Positions 1 through 7,138 of a stretch of DNA of 40,849 nt are shown here, piece after piece; position 1 is the first letter of the stretch, and each line of letters begins with the position of its first letter. The DNA is from a bacterium. GTDB lineage: Bacteria > Bacillota > Clostridia > Lachnospirales > Lachnospiraceae. Position numbers and translations under genes: made by a program. The notes beneath the pieces are model-generated. The model had not been told where the DNA came from. It worked only from the letters and a program-made list of their open reading frames with translations, and did no database searches. Location of the stretch: positions 1-40,849 of the forward strand of contig JAUNJY010000039.1 in assembly GCA_030535455.1 (NCBI GenBank), in the 5' to 3' direction.

Positions 1-344
1 TTTTTTTATTTATGGAAGAGTTGCTAGGCCTTTGTCAAGATTCCATACTACTTTTAGTCAATTATGAACGTTTGGGCATATATGATATTTACTAGCAGAT
101 GTCACCCAATTTCTATATTATTTTTAAGAAAACTGTGAACTTTTGGACATTTATAGATTGTTTTAAGTCCATATACCCGGAGTTCGACTGATTCTGTGGG
201 GATTTTCAATTACTTATTTGTGTATATGTAAAAAATGCATTACTCCCCTCATTGTTTGCTTGTGATTTTTGACGTTTTAAGACTCATAATACAAAAACGA
301 GCCAATAAGGAGTTAAACTTATAATATCAAGTACTGATGAAATT
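1..344. other. AT-rich intergenic DNA, no gene seen
   Basis: No ORF with a ribosome binding site was found. The window opens with a run of seven T, which could be the tail of a terminator belonging to a gene outside the window. An imperfect direct repeat (tgaacgtttgggcat near 65 and tgaacttttggacat near 134) is present. Nothing else could be assigned. Confidence 0.5.
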
Positions 345-399
345 GAAGATTTCAGTTGTCTATAGTCTAAGGCGTCTATAAGGAAACTTATAGGTGCCT
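345..399 (+). repeat. 55-bp direct repeat, copy 1
   Basis: This copy matches 609-663 at 52 of 55 positions. It starts with gaagatttcagttgt and ends in an inverted repeat (tataag, loop gaaa, cttata) with partly paired flanks. In this copy the outer stem is imperfect (ggcgt against ggtgcc) and no T run follows, so it would make a poorer terminator than copy 2. The two copies bracket a hairpin-rich core of about 210 bp. Confidence 0.85.
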
Positions 400-608
400 C
401 AGCTTGTCGACAATGTCGCCAAGCTTTGGATGAAATCAGGCTTTCATCCAGTGCCGAAGGAAACGATTAGTGCTCACTCGTGCAAGTCCTTATGAAACAG
501 GACCTATTCGCACTAATCCAATATCCGAAAAGCGCGGTTTCCGGATATTGATTTTAATGAAAACCTATGGTTTTCAAACTTTCCTCTAAGCAGTGCGCTG
601 GAGTGAAT
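400..608 (+). other. Hairpin-rich core between direct repeats; possible structured RNA
   Basis: At least five inverted repeats lie in series or nested: 401-406/420-425 with 408-411/415-418 inside it; 428-435/442-449; 465-473/510-518 with 486-490/499-503 inside it; 519-527/542-550; and 558-565/569-576. A further stem, 458-463/580-585, can close around three of them into a multibranch fold. No ORF with a ribosome binding site covers the region. The density of stems suggests a structured RNA or a nonautonomous repeat element. Which of these it is, and its strand, are inference. Confidence 0.45.
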
Positions 609-663
609 GAAGATTTCAGTTGTATATAGTCTAAGGCACCTATAAGGAAACTTATAGGTGCCT
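609..663 (+). repeat. 55-bp direct repeat, copy 2
   Basis: This is the second copy of the repeat at 345-399, differing at 3 of 55 positions. Here the hairpin part is perfect and is followed by a T run, so the copy ends in a good intrinsic terminator (see 633-670). Confidence 0.85.
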
Positions 664-670
664 TTTGTTT
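633..670 (+). terminator. Rho-independent terminator
   Basis: A perfect 14-bp stem (633-646 with 651-664) closes a GAAA tetraloop and is followed by ttttgttt. It would end a plus-strand transcript crossing the hairpin-rich region, which supports the idea that 345-664 is itself transcribed. Confidence 0.75.
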
Positions 671-765
671 GTGTAAAAGGCATACAGGCATATGCCGCAA
701 CATAGATTATAAGGTAATAATAGAATCCTGTATTGCATATATTTTACTAAAAGGGAGGAATGTGT

Positions 766-1326
766 ATGAAAAAGGGAGCAGCCAATGTAGCAAATATTAT
801 TACATTATTTATAGGACTTGCTTTAATGGGCTTTGGTCTTTATAAATTTGTACCAGCTCAGTCGGAGATATCAAATACACGTTTTTATACGTTTAAAGCA
901 CCTTATACAAAGTATGAAAGAGGCGTACTGATTGATAAGTGGACAGGGATTATTTGTATGATTGTTGCAGTGGTTATTTTTATCATACTTTTGATCGCTG
1001 TAATTTACACCAATAAACATACGCAGAATATCAATGGCATGAATTATCAGAATGGTATTGTAAACTGTCCGAATTGCGGGCTATCTGTAAGTACTAATTT
1101 AATTACATGTCCACGGTGTGGTGTGTCATTAGCAACTAACTCTATGCCGTACTCTTATGGTTATGCAGCTACTATGTCTGCGGGTAATATGCAGACACCT
1201 CAGCAGTTTAACGAACAGCCTGTTTCGCAACAAAAAAATGCAATGATTTATTGCACAAGCTGTGGTAATCCCCTTAATGGAGGGGAAGCATATTGCTCCA
1301 AATGTGGTAATAAAGTAAATTCGTAA
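766..1326 (+). CDS. Two-helix membrane protein with two zinc ribbons
   Basis: The product is 186 aa of unknown function. Two hydrophobic segments lie near residues 8-28 and 62-82, with a short polar loop between them. The C-terminal half carries two zinc-ribbon Cys pairs, CPNCG...CPRCG and CTSCG...CSKCG, joined by a Gln/Pro/Ser/Tyr-rich linker. The ATG at 766 is chosen over the one at 760 because gggagg at 753-758 is about 7 nt from it, while the upstream ATG nearly touches it. The membrane part is clearly paralogous to the protein at 1989-2513. A role as a membrane sensor or assembly factor is only a guess. The next gene starts 15 nt downstream, so the two are probably cotranscribed. Confidence 0.8.
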   Translation: MKKGAANVANIITLFIGLALMGFGLYKFVPAQSEISNTRFYTFKAPYTKYERGVLIDKWTGIICMIVAVVIFIILLIAVIYTNKHTQNINGMNYQNGIVNCPNCGLSVSTNLITCPRCGVSLATNSMPYSYGYAATMSAGNMQTPQQFNEQPVSQQKNAMIYCTSCGNPLNGGEAYCSKCGNKVNS

Positions 1327-1341
1327 TATGGAGGTGAGATA

Positions 1342-1668
1342 ATGAGCAGAACCATGATTGAGATACCCATGCACACTAATGATGTTAACTCTGTGCTCAA
1401 TGTGATACATACTATCTTATCTGCCAAAGGATATGTAAACAAGCTTGTAGATGGAGAAAATGTATGGGTAAAAGGGGATGCTGTGGTAAGCTCTATGAAG
1501 TGTTTTGGTGCAATATTTACCGGACACTCTGTAGTTGTACAAGCGTGGATGAAGAATGCGGTTACCGGAGAGTCTGATCTAAGTGGTTTTATAGGAGTGC
1601 TCCCTAGAAAGAGGATGAAACATGTGCTGGATAATATTGGGGAGACTCTTACTTCTATGAACCTGTAA
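1342..1668 (+). CDS. Small conserved-looking protein, function unknown
   Basis: The product is 108 aa with no signal peptide or membrane helix. It starts at an ATG preceded by ggaggtgag and lies 15 nt after the zinc-ribbon membrane protein. The sequence looks like a compact alpha/beta domain, with alternating hydrophobic strands around VNKLVDGENVWVKG and GHSVVVQAWMK and a C-terminal helix. I do not recognise the family. The tight spacing suggests it works with its upstream neighbour. Confidence 0.75.
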   Translation: MSRTMIEIPMHTNDVNSVLNVIHTILSAKGYVNKLVDGENVWVKGDAVVSSMKCFGAIFTGHSVVVQAWMKNAVTGESDLSGFIGVLPRKRMKHVLDNIGETLTSMNL

Positions 1669-1781
1669 GCCTTTGTTTTCACCGATATAAGCTATATAAC
1701 CTACCATGGGCTGAAGTCAAATACCTATTAATCTCTTATTTTGATCAAAAGTCATTTTGAGTACATATAATAAAACATAAC

Positions 1782-1833
1782 GTATTACATATGTATTACG
1801 GTGAAATGTATTACATATAACATTATAATGTTA
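1782..1833. repeat. gtattac triplet repeat and 16-bp palindrome upstream of the 1989 gene
   Basis: The motif gtattac occurs at 1782, 1793 and 1808. Immediately after lies a perfect 16-bp palindrome, taacattataatgtta (1818-1833). In a 320-bp gap ahead of a gene this could be a binding region for a regulator, but the sequence is AT-rich and chance palindromes are plausible. Confidence 0.3.
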
Positions 1834-1873
1834 CTATAATTAGTTGGTAGTGAATTTATGAAAAAAGGAAGGA

Positions 1874-1920
1874 AGAATGTTTGCGGTATGAGAGGAAATA
1901 TACTGTAAGCATTCTTTTTG
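1874..1920 (+). terminator. Possible terminator or attenuator upstream of the 1989 gene
   Basis: An 11-bp stem with two G-T pairs (1874-1884 with 1905-1915) has a 20-nt loop and is followed by tttt. It lies about 70 nt before the next start codon. It could end the 766-1668 transcript or attenuate transcription into 1989. Confidence 0.4.
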
Positions 1921-1988
1921 ACGTATACAGAAGGGAGAAACTGGAGTAAAATTACAGTAAAAAACATACATAAAAGGAGAATTGTACG

Positions 1989-2513
1989 ATGAAGAAAAAA
2001 GTAACCAAGTTAATCCTGTTAGCAAGTGCTGTTTTGGGAGCAATTGTAATACTTTTGGGAGGATATCGTTTTAAAGAAGCACAAACTATAATTGTAACGA
2101 ACAAAAATTATACCTGGACCCCGCCATTTACAGATTATGAGAACAAGATCTTCTTAAAAAAGTGGTCAGGTTTAGGTTGTATTGTAATAGGAGCAATTGT
2201 GTTGATTGTAGTGACAATATGCTTCATTTATATAAAGAAACACGCTCGAGTTAGAAAAGTGGGACAAAAGGCGGACATAGTCAAAGGCTGTACAGCTAAT
2301 GTTCAAGAGAGCAATATACAAGACAACATCCATAATATTAGAAATAATGAAGCAGATTGTATTGAGAACAGCAGAATGAATACTCCTGCGGAACTCTTTC
2401 ATATAGAAAACGAAGCGAATGAAAAGAAGAGGACTGCAAATCCCAGATTTCAACCGGAGTTATATGTCTATAGCGAGGAAGAAAACCTTAAGTTTGCAAG
2501 ACCCAAAAACTGA
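1989..2513 (+). CDS. Two-helix membrane protein, paralogue lacking zinc ribbons
   Basis: The product is 174 aa with hydrophobic segments near residues 8-24 and 61-82. Between them is a loop similar to that of the protein at 766: Y(R/K)F...Q..I..T...YT...P(F/Y)T.YE...L.KW(S/T)G.(G/I)C. The zinc ribbons are absent and replaced by a charged, Asn/Glu-rich cytoplasmic tail with no Cys pairs. An aaggaga sequence lies at a good distance before the ATG. Function is unknown. The conserved loop, rather than the tail, defines this small family. Confidence 0.75.
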   Translation: MKKKVTKLILLASAVLGAIVILLGGYRFKEAQTIIVTNKNYTWTPPFTDYENKIFLKKWSGLGCIVIGAIVLIVVTICFIYIKKHARVRKVGQKADIVKGCTANVQESNIQDNIHNIRNNEADCIENSRMNTPAELFHIENEANEKKRTANPRFQPELYVYSEEENLKFARPKN

Positions 2514-2584
2514 ATTCCTTGGCTTTATGCTAATTGTAGATTAGTAAACTTGGTATATGGAATTTGATTTAATAAAATTCAAAA

Positions 2585-2613
2585 ACATAATCCTTTCTTC
2601 AACCGCATAGACT
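2585..2613 (+). promoter_or_regulatory. Candidate sigma-E promoter of spoIVA
   Basis: The hexamer region acataat (2585-2591) and CATAGACT (2606-2613) are separated by 14 nt. This resembles the sporulation sigma-E pattern, in which the -10 is close to CATACAnT. The predicted transcript start falls about 24 nt before the spoIVA ATG. SpoIVA is a sigma-E gene in Bacillus. The -35 match is weak. Confidence 0.35.
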
Positions 2614-2643
2614 TTACTAGTGAATATAGAAAGGGGTATTCTT

Positions 2644-4119
2644 ATGGATAATTTTGATGTATATAAAGATATACAAGCTCGTACCAATGGTGAAATCTAT
2701 ATTGGAGTCGTTGGCCCTGTACGAACTGGAAAATCTACATTCATCAAACGGTTTATGGACTTACTGGTTATCCCTAATATCGAAGATACACATAGTAAGG
2801 AAAGAGCAATTGATGAATTGCCACAAAGCGCTGCAGGCAAAACGATTATGACAACCGAGCCAAAATTTATCCCAAAGGAAGCTGCTGAAATTAATATATC
2901 CGATGACGCAAAAGTTAGTATTCGCCTAATTGATTGTGTTGGCTATATGGTAGATGGTGCGAGTGGACATATAGAAAATGAGCAAGAACGTCTGGTTAAA
3001 ACACCATGGTTTGATCATGAAATCCCATTTACACAAGCAGCAGAACTTGGCACGAAAAAGGTAATTAATGACCATTCTACAATCGGCATTATTGTAACAA
3101 CAGACGGAAGCTTTGGAGACATCGACAGAGCAAATTTTGTAGCACCAGAAGAAAAGACAATTTCTGAGCTGAAACGGCTTGGGAAACCATTTGTCGTAGT
3201 CTTAAACACAAGTAAGCCATACTCGGATGAAACAATTGCTTTAGCGGATGAAATATCAACCAAGAATAAAGTTCCAGTTATGCCATTAAACTGTGCACAA
3301 CTGAAAAAGGATGATATTACGAATATTATGGAAACGGTATTATCCGAATTTCCAATTGCTCAGCTAAACTTCTATACCCCAAAATGGGTAGAAATGCTGC
3401 CTAATACTCATTGGTTAAAACAAGACTTGATCGAGGCAGTAAAGACCATCTTAAAGAAGATGACCTTGATCCGCGACATCAACCCAGGAAATCTGACTAC
3501 TGACAGTAACTTTGTTAAACAGTTCAAAATCGATAATATTGAGCTTGAAAATGGTACAGTTCGTATAAATGTGAATTTTGATGATCAATATTATTATCAA
3601 ATCCTTAGTGATCTGATTGGTGTTCCTATTTCTGATGAATATCAGCTGATAGGAACATTGAGAAAACTTGCAGGTATGAAGACTCAGTACGAAAAGATTG
3701 GTAATGCCTATGATGAAGTATTGCAGCGAGGCTACGGTGTGGTAACCCCTAGTATAGAAGAGATTTCTGTGGAAGATCCAGAAATCATTCGTCACAGCGG
3801 TAAATACGGTGTGAAGATTAAAGCACAGGCTCCATCAATCCATATGATCAAGGCAACAATCGAGACAGAGATTGCACCTATCGTAGGCAGTGAAGATCAG
3901 GCTGAAGATTTAATTTCTTATATTGTAGACAATTCCAAGAATAATCCTCAAGGAATTTGGGAAACCAATATATTTGGAAAGAGCATTAAGCAGCTAGTAG
4001 AAGACGGCATTACGACTAAAGTAAATAAACTGACTGACGAGTCCCAGCTGAAGTTACAAGACACCATGCAAAAGATCGTTAACGATAGCAATGGTGGTAT
4101 AATCTGTATTATCATATAA
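2644..4119 (+). CDS. spoIVA: Stage IV sporulation protein A (spore coat morphogenetic ATPase)
   Basis: The product is 491 aa, the usual SpoIVA length. The protein hydrolyses ATP to polymerise on the outer forespore membrane and forms the base on which coat and cortex assembly depend. Walker A is GPVRTGKS at residues 24-31, with Lys30 as in Bacillus SpoIVA. The start at 2644 follows gaaagggg, and the upstream in-frame GTG at 2620 is rejected because it has no ribosome binding site. The C terminus ends in the family-typical hydrophobic GGIICIII. The gene stands alone, which fits its own sporulation promoter, and it shows that the organism is, or recently was, a spore former. Confidence 0.97.
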   Translation: MDNFDVYKDIQARTNGEIYIGVVGPVRTGKSTFIKRFMDLLVIPNIEDTHSKERAIDELPQSAAGKTIMTTEPKFIPKEAAEINISDDAKVSIRLIDCVGYMVDGASGHIENEQERLVKTPWFDHEIPFTQAAELGTKKVINDHSTIGIIVTTDGSFGDIDRANFVAPEEKTISELKRLGKPFVVVLNTSKPYSDETIALADEISTKNKVPVMPLNCAQLKKDDITNIMETVLSEFPIAQLNFYTPKWVEMLPNTHWLKQDLIEAVKTILKKMTLIRDINPGNLTTDSNFVKQFKIDNIELENGTVRINVNFDDQYYYQILSDLIGVPISDEYQLIGTLRKLAGMKTQYEKIGNAYDEVLQRGYGVVTPSIEEISVEDPEIIRHSGKYGVKIKAQAPSIHMIKATIETEIAPIVGSEDQAEDLISYIVDNSKNNPQGIWETNIFGKSIKQLVEDGITTKVNKLTDESQLKLQDTMQKIVNDSNGGIICIII

Positions 4120-4145
4120 AGGAAACGTTAGTACATAATGTATAT

Positions 4146-4187
4146 AATAGTAGTGTTTTGGATAGACTTATCTAGAACACTACTATT
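4146..4187 (+). terminator. Stem-loop after spoIVA
   Basis: A perfect 12-bp inverted repeat (aatagtagtgtt at 4146-4157 with aacactactatt at 4176-4187) lies 26 nt after the spoIVA stop. It probably ends or stabilises the mRNA, but there is no downstream T run, so classical intrinsic termination is uncertain. Confidence 0.5.
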
Positions 4188-4290
4188 GTAGTCTAATCAA
4201 ATTGGCTGCGTAGAAGTGTTCAAAATAACTCTACAACAATATTTCATTTGCTCCATATACCACGACATGATTTTGGTAGGAGGTCATATT

Positions 4291-5412
4291 TTGAAAAGGA
4301 AAGAAATTAAATTTGCAGCGGTGATTACTGCAGTATGTGCAACGGTTCTATTATGCCCGACAACGACAAGAACTAGGGCGACTGGACAGGGTTCGCCATC
4401 TGGCCAGGCTGTTGCGGGAATTTCACTATCCATTAACAATTACTATAAAAAGACTTATTCAGACATTACATCTACTATTTCAATGACAGATGCTTTTATT
4501 GCTGCCAAAAAGGATGTAAGCCAAGAGACCAAAGAAGATACTACGAATTCACAATATAAAAATATCGGTATTGCCAATGTGACAACATATCTGAATGTCA
4601 GAGAGAAGGCGGACGAGTCATCTGAGATTGTAGGTATCCTCCCTAAAAATGGCGGATGCTATATTTACAGTATTAATAAGGATGGCTGGGCTAAAATTAG
4701 GTCTGGTGATATTACAGGCTATGTTTCAAGCAAGTTTCTTGTAACGGGTGGAGAGGTATCTGCACTTGCAAAGAAGGTTGGTTCTAGAATTGCTACGGTA
4801 AATGAAGTTACCGTTCGTATTCGAGAGAAGAAAAGTACCGACTCAGCAACACTAGCTTTAATTCCAAAGGGAGAAGAAGTGGAAGTGTTGGATGATTCGG
4901 ATGATCAGTGGTTATATGTTAGAGTTGATAATGATAAAGGTTATGTGAGCAAAGATTTGGTTGATGTAAAATATCAGCTGGCAAAAGCGACGGACTCTGA
5001 AGAAGAGGCTGCAGTAGCTGCTTCTGGAGGAAGTGTGTCTACCACCTCCACGATTCGCTCGAAAATGGTTTCTTATGCGAAGAAGTTTTTAGGTGGCAAG
5101 TACGTGTATGGCGGGACAAGTCTGACAAGCGGTATTGACTGTTCTGCATTTATGATGAGAATTTATGAACATTTTGGATATAACATTACAAGGACATCAA
5201 GATCTCAGGCAGAGGCAGGGACAACGATCAAGTTGTCAAAGGTTAAGCCAGGAGATTTAGTATTTTATGATAGAAATGGAACGATTAATCATGTTGCCAT
5301 GTATATTGGAAATGGCAAGATTATTCATGCTTCAAATCCTAGAAGTGGGATCAAGATTAGCAACATGTATTACAAAATGCCTTTTAAGGCCGTTCGTTTC
5401 TTGGAAGACTAG
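4291..5412 (+). CDS. Secreted two-SH3 NlpC/P60 peptidoglycan endopeptidase
   Basis: The product is 373 aa and cleaves peptide bonds in peptidoglycan stems, outside the membrane. The TTG at 4291 is chosen because taggaggt at 4277-4284 precedes it and translation from there gives a clean signal peptide (KRK, hydrophobic core AAVITAVCATVLL, likely cleavage near residue 30). Two bacterial SH3 domains follow, at roughly residues 91-151 and 165-228, then an Ala/Ser linker. The C-terminal NlpC/P60 domain has the Cys284, His334, His346 triad (IDCSAF, NHVAM, IIHAS). It may act in spore cortex, germination or vegetative wall turnover, and the sequence does not say which. A long hairpin begins three bases after the stop codon. 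Confidence 0.92.
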   Translation: MKRKEIKFAAVITAVCATVLLCPTTTRTRATGQGSPSGQAVAGISLSINNYYKKTYSDITSTISMTDAFIAAKKDVSQETKEDTTNSQYKNIGIANVTTYLNVREKADESSEIVGILPKNGGCYIYSINKDGWAKIRSGDITGYVSSKFLVTGGEVSALAKKVGSRIATVNEVTVRIREKKSTDSATLALIPKGEEVEVLDDSDDQWLYVRVDNDKGYVSKDLVDVKYQLAKATDSEEEAAVAASGGSVSTTSTIRSKMVSYAKKFLGGKYVYGGTSLTSGIDCSAFMMRIYEHFGYNITRTSRSQAEAGTTIKLSKVKPGDLVFYDRNGTINHVAMYIGNGKIIHASNPRSGIKISNMYYKMPFKAVRFLED

Positions 5413-5414
5413 GG

Positions 5415-5637
5415 ATTTTTCTTCCTCCCCACGTAGTCTGTGAAGGAGTTTGGGCGTTTGGAAATGCATGTTCTTCGGTTTCCTCTACAGTTTGTGTTCG
5501 GTGTTCGTGCTACGCAGACCGTTTGGTCTGTGTAGCGCGGACGCCGAGCGCAAACAGTAACGGAAAACGAAGTACATTTGCATTTTCCAAAGCGCTCAAA
5601 CTCTTATTTTAGTTTTACGAGAGGGAGGAAGAAAAAT
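5415..5637 (+). ncRNA. ~220-nt near-continuous hairpin, possible structured RNA or palindromic element
   Basis: Both ends pair (5415-5429 with 5623-5637, 15 of 15). A middle arm pairs with small bulges (5444-5483 with 5562-5605). The core is a 31-bp uninterrupted helix (5490-5520 with 5525-5555) closed by a GTTT loop. In the core, six pairs are G-T; these remain paired in plus-strand RNA as G-U but would be A-C mismatches in minus-strand RNA. This points to plus-strand RNA folding, although C-to-T drift in one arm of a DNA palindrome would look similar. It starts right after the NlpC/P60 stop, so it may also serve as that gene's 3' end. No ORF fits. Family unknown. Confidence 0.6.
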
Positions 5638-5688
5638 ATTGGCTTCCAGACGTTATGGTATGAGTTACACGATACGCAATGCGTTGCC

Positions 5689-5720
5689 GCCCATCGTAGA
5701 TGGGCTTGCAACTAAGTTGC
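5689..5720. repeat. Two small adjacent hairpins
   Basis: A 7-bp stem, gcccatc/gatgggc (5689-5695 with 5699-5705, loop gta), is followed by a 5-bp stem, gcaac/gttgc (5708-5712 with 5716-5720). Both have 3-nt loops. They sit between the long hairpin and the two-copy repeat and resemble fragments of dispersed palindromic elements. Confidence 0.4.
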
Positions 5721-5733
5721 TTATGGAGGAAAA

Positions 5734-5875
5734 ATGGCGCTGCGCTATTTTTCCTAGAGCTTCCTTGAAGGGCGGTTTGGGAAAGTGGAGTGTTGAGGGG
5801 GGGGGGGGGGATGGCGCTGCGCTGATTTTTCTTGGGGCTTCCTCGAAAGGTGGTTTGGGAGAGTGAGAAGTTGAG
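5734..5875 (+). repeat. Two-copy tandem repeat split by a 14-G run
   Basis: Unit 1 (5734-5797) and unit 2 (5811-5875) both start atggcgctgcgct and share cttcct.gaa.gg.ggtttggg and ttgag blocks, with a period of 77 bp. A homopolymer of 14 G (5797-5810) lies exactly at the junction. A 75-codon frame crosses the repeat, but its product is low-complexity and frame integrity depends on the G count, so it is not called as a gene. The remainder, 5876-6058, is G-rich with no gene seen. Confidence 0.7.
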
Positions 5876-6058
5876 AAAGGTGTGCTAAGTTTGTTTAAAA
5901 ATTGCGAGAAATGTTTGTGATTTGTGCGAGTTAGCCTTTACTTTATTGGAGGGTGTGGTATTATTTAGGGAAAAGTGGAGATGGTAGAAAAAGGTATATG
6001 GAATATAGGGTGTGAGAGTTGTTTGAGTTGAGGGATTGGGAAAAGAGGTGGACTGGCG

Positions 6059-6490
6059 ATGGATATCGTTGGGATTAGAAAGTTGGCGAATAATAAGTTT
6101 AGCTGGAGAGATAGGGCTCGTGCGGTGGGACTGGTGAAGCATTGGAATTGTCCGGAGACCCGGGAGATTGTAACTAGGCTGGCGTTATATGATCCGGTAT
6201 ATTCGGTTCGTGAGGAAGCGTTTAAGGTGGCTCATTCGTTTGGTGTATTGGTGGATGGAAAGCCTATTTTTCTTGGGAAGAAGCCGAAGGGAGACCTGGT
6301 TGAGCATATAGAAGAAAAACTTGTGCTGGTTCGGGATTCATTTGAAGGGAAATGTTCTGCTAAGGCTTTTATGGCAAAGTGGAAGCAGATGTATCCAGTG
6401 GACTTTGATATTTACGAAGGGGACCGTGGCAATAAGAAGTTGATGAAATGGATTTCGGAAGAAATACCGAAATTACCAAAAAGTAAGTAA
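6059..6490 (+). CDS. Hypothetical protein, possibly HEAT-like N-terminal helices
   Basis: The product is 143 aa, soluble, with no signal peptide. An aagaggtgg sequence precedes the ATG at good spacing. Residues 15-65 look like paired helices with charged caps (DRARAVGLVKHW, REIVTRLALYD, VREEAFKVAHSFGV), reminiscent of HEAT-type repeats. The C-terminal half is Lys/Glu-rich with aromatic residues (FMAKWKQMYPVDFDIYEGD). No catalytic motif is visible. The next gene follows after 57 nt with its own ribosome binding site, so the two may be cotranscribed. Function unknown. Confidence 0.7.
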   Translation: MDIVGIRKLANNKFSWRDRARAVGLVKHWNCPETREIVTRLALYDPVYSVREEAFKVAHSFGVLVDGKPIFLGKKPKGDLVEHIEEKLVLVRDSFEGKCSAKAFMAKWKQMYPVDFDIYEGDRGNKKLMKWISEEIPKLPKSK

Positions 6491-6547
6491 AAGAAAAGAT
6501 CTGATTACTATAAACCAGATACATAAGGAAGGTTATGGAGGTACGAT

Positions 6548-7027
6548 ATGGCGATAGAAAAAGTAAAAGCATATTTTCAAGCTTACAATATGGAGGAGCG
6601 TATACGAGAGCTTGACCAGTCTTGTGCAACTGTACAGCTTGCTGCGGAGGCACTGGGTTGTGAAGCGGGAAGAATTGCAAAAACACTTTCCTTTTTAGTG
6701 GACGGAAAGGCAATTCTAATAGTTACTGCAGGTGATGTGAAGATAGATAATGCCAAGTATAAGAAACAGTTTGGAGTGAAAGCGAAAATGCTTTCAAAAG
6801 AACAGGTGGTAGAGATGATTGGACATGCCGTAGGCGGTGTCTGTCCATTTGCTGTCAATGAGGAGGTTGGTGTATTTCTGGATGAATCACTGAGAAAGTT
6901 TGAAACGGTATTTCCGGCATGCGGAAGTAGTAATAGCTTGATCCAGCTGACAATACCAGAACTAGAGAAGTTTTCTAAGTACTCATCTTGGATAGATGTA
7001 TGTAAAGCGCCGGTAACGGTGAATTAA
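6548..7027 (+). CDS. YbaK/EbsC-family aminoacyl-tRNA deacylase-like protein
   Basis: The product is 159 aa. The family removes wrongly attached amino acids from tRNA in trans, classically Cys- or Ala-tRNA(Pro). Diagnostic segments are AKTLSFLVDGK (near residues 44-54), GDVKIDNAKYK, GHAVGGVCPFAV (near residues 97-108) and PACGSSNSLIQLTIPEL. The length equals that of a stand-alone editing domain. Many clostridial members are annotated as YbaK/prolyl-tRNA deacylase without a proven substrate, and the specificity here is not determined. The start is fixed by ggaggt at 6537-6542. A strong bidirectional terminator follows. Confidence 0.9.
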   Translation: MAIEKVKAYFQAYNMEERIRELDQSCATVQLAAEALGCEAGRIAKTLSFLVDGKAILIVTAGDVKIDNAKYKKQFGVKAKMLSKEQVVEMIGHAVGGVCPFAVNEEVGVFLDESLRKFETVFPACGSSNSLIQLTIPELEKFSKYSSWIDVCKAPVTVN

Positions 7028-7030
7028 AAG

Positions 7031-7078
7031 AGAGGTGCCACAACAAACGTTAAAATAGTTTGTATGGTACCTCTTTTT
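7031..7078. terminator. Bidirectional terminator between convergent genes
   Basis: A 10-bp stem with one G-T pair (7031-7040 with 7065-7074) has an inner caaac/gtttg helix and is followed by ttttt on the plus strand. On the minus strand the same stem is followed by tttt. It sits between the YbaK-like gene and the leftward lipoprotein gene and can serve both. Confidence 0.85.
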
Positions 7079-7138
7079 AATTTATAAAAATCTATTGTTA
7101 TCGCTTACTAATGTGGTAATCGATGCAAAAAATATAAA

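Noticed and set aside
345-663. CRISPR array
   Set aside because: Only two repeat copies with a 209-bp structured spacer; the repeat is 55 bp and no cas gene is present.
1248-1682. Minus-strand 144-codon frame opposite the zinc-ribbon and 108-aa genes
   Set aside because: No ribosome binding site, and it is antisense to two genes with good starts.
4216-4290. Longer N-terminal extension of the NlpC/P60 protein
   Set aside because: The extension lacks a ribosome binding site and would bury the signal peptide; TTG 4291 with taggaggt fits better.
5639-5866. 75-codon plus-strand frame across the two-copy repeat
   Set aside because: Low-complexity product, no proper start and ribosome binding site, and the frame depends on a 14-G run.
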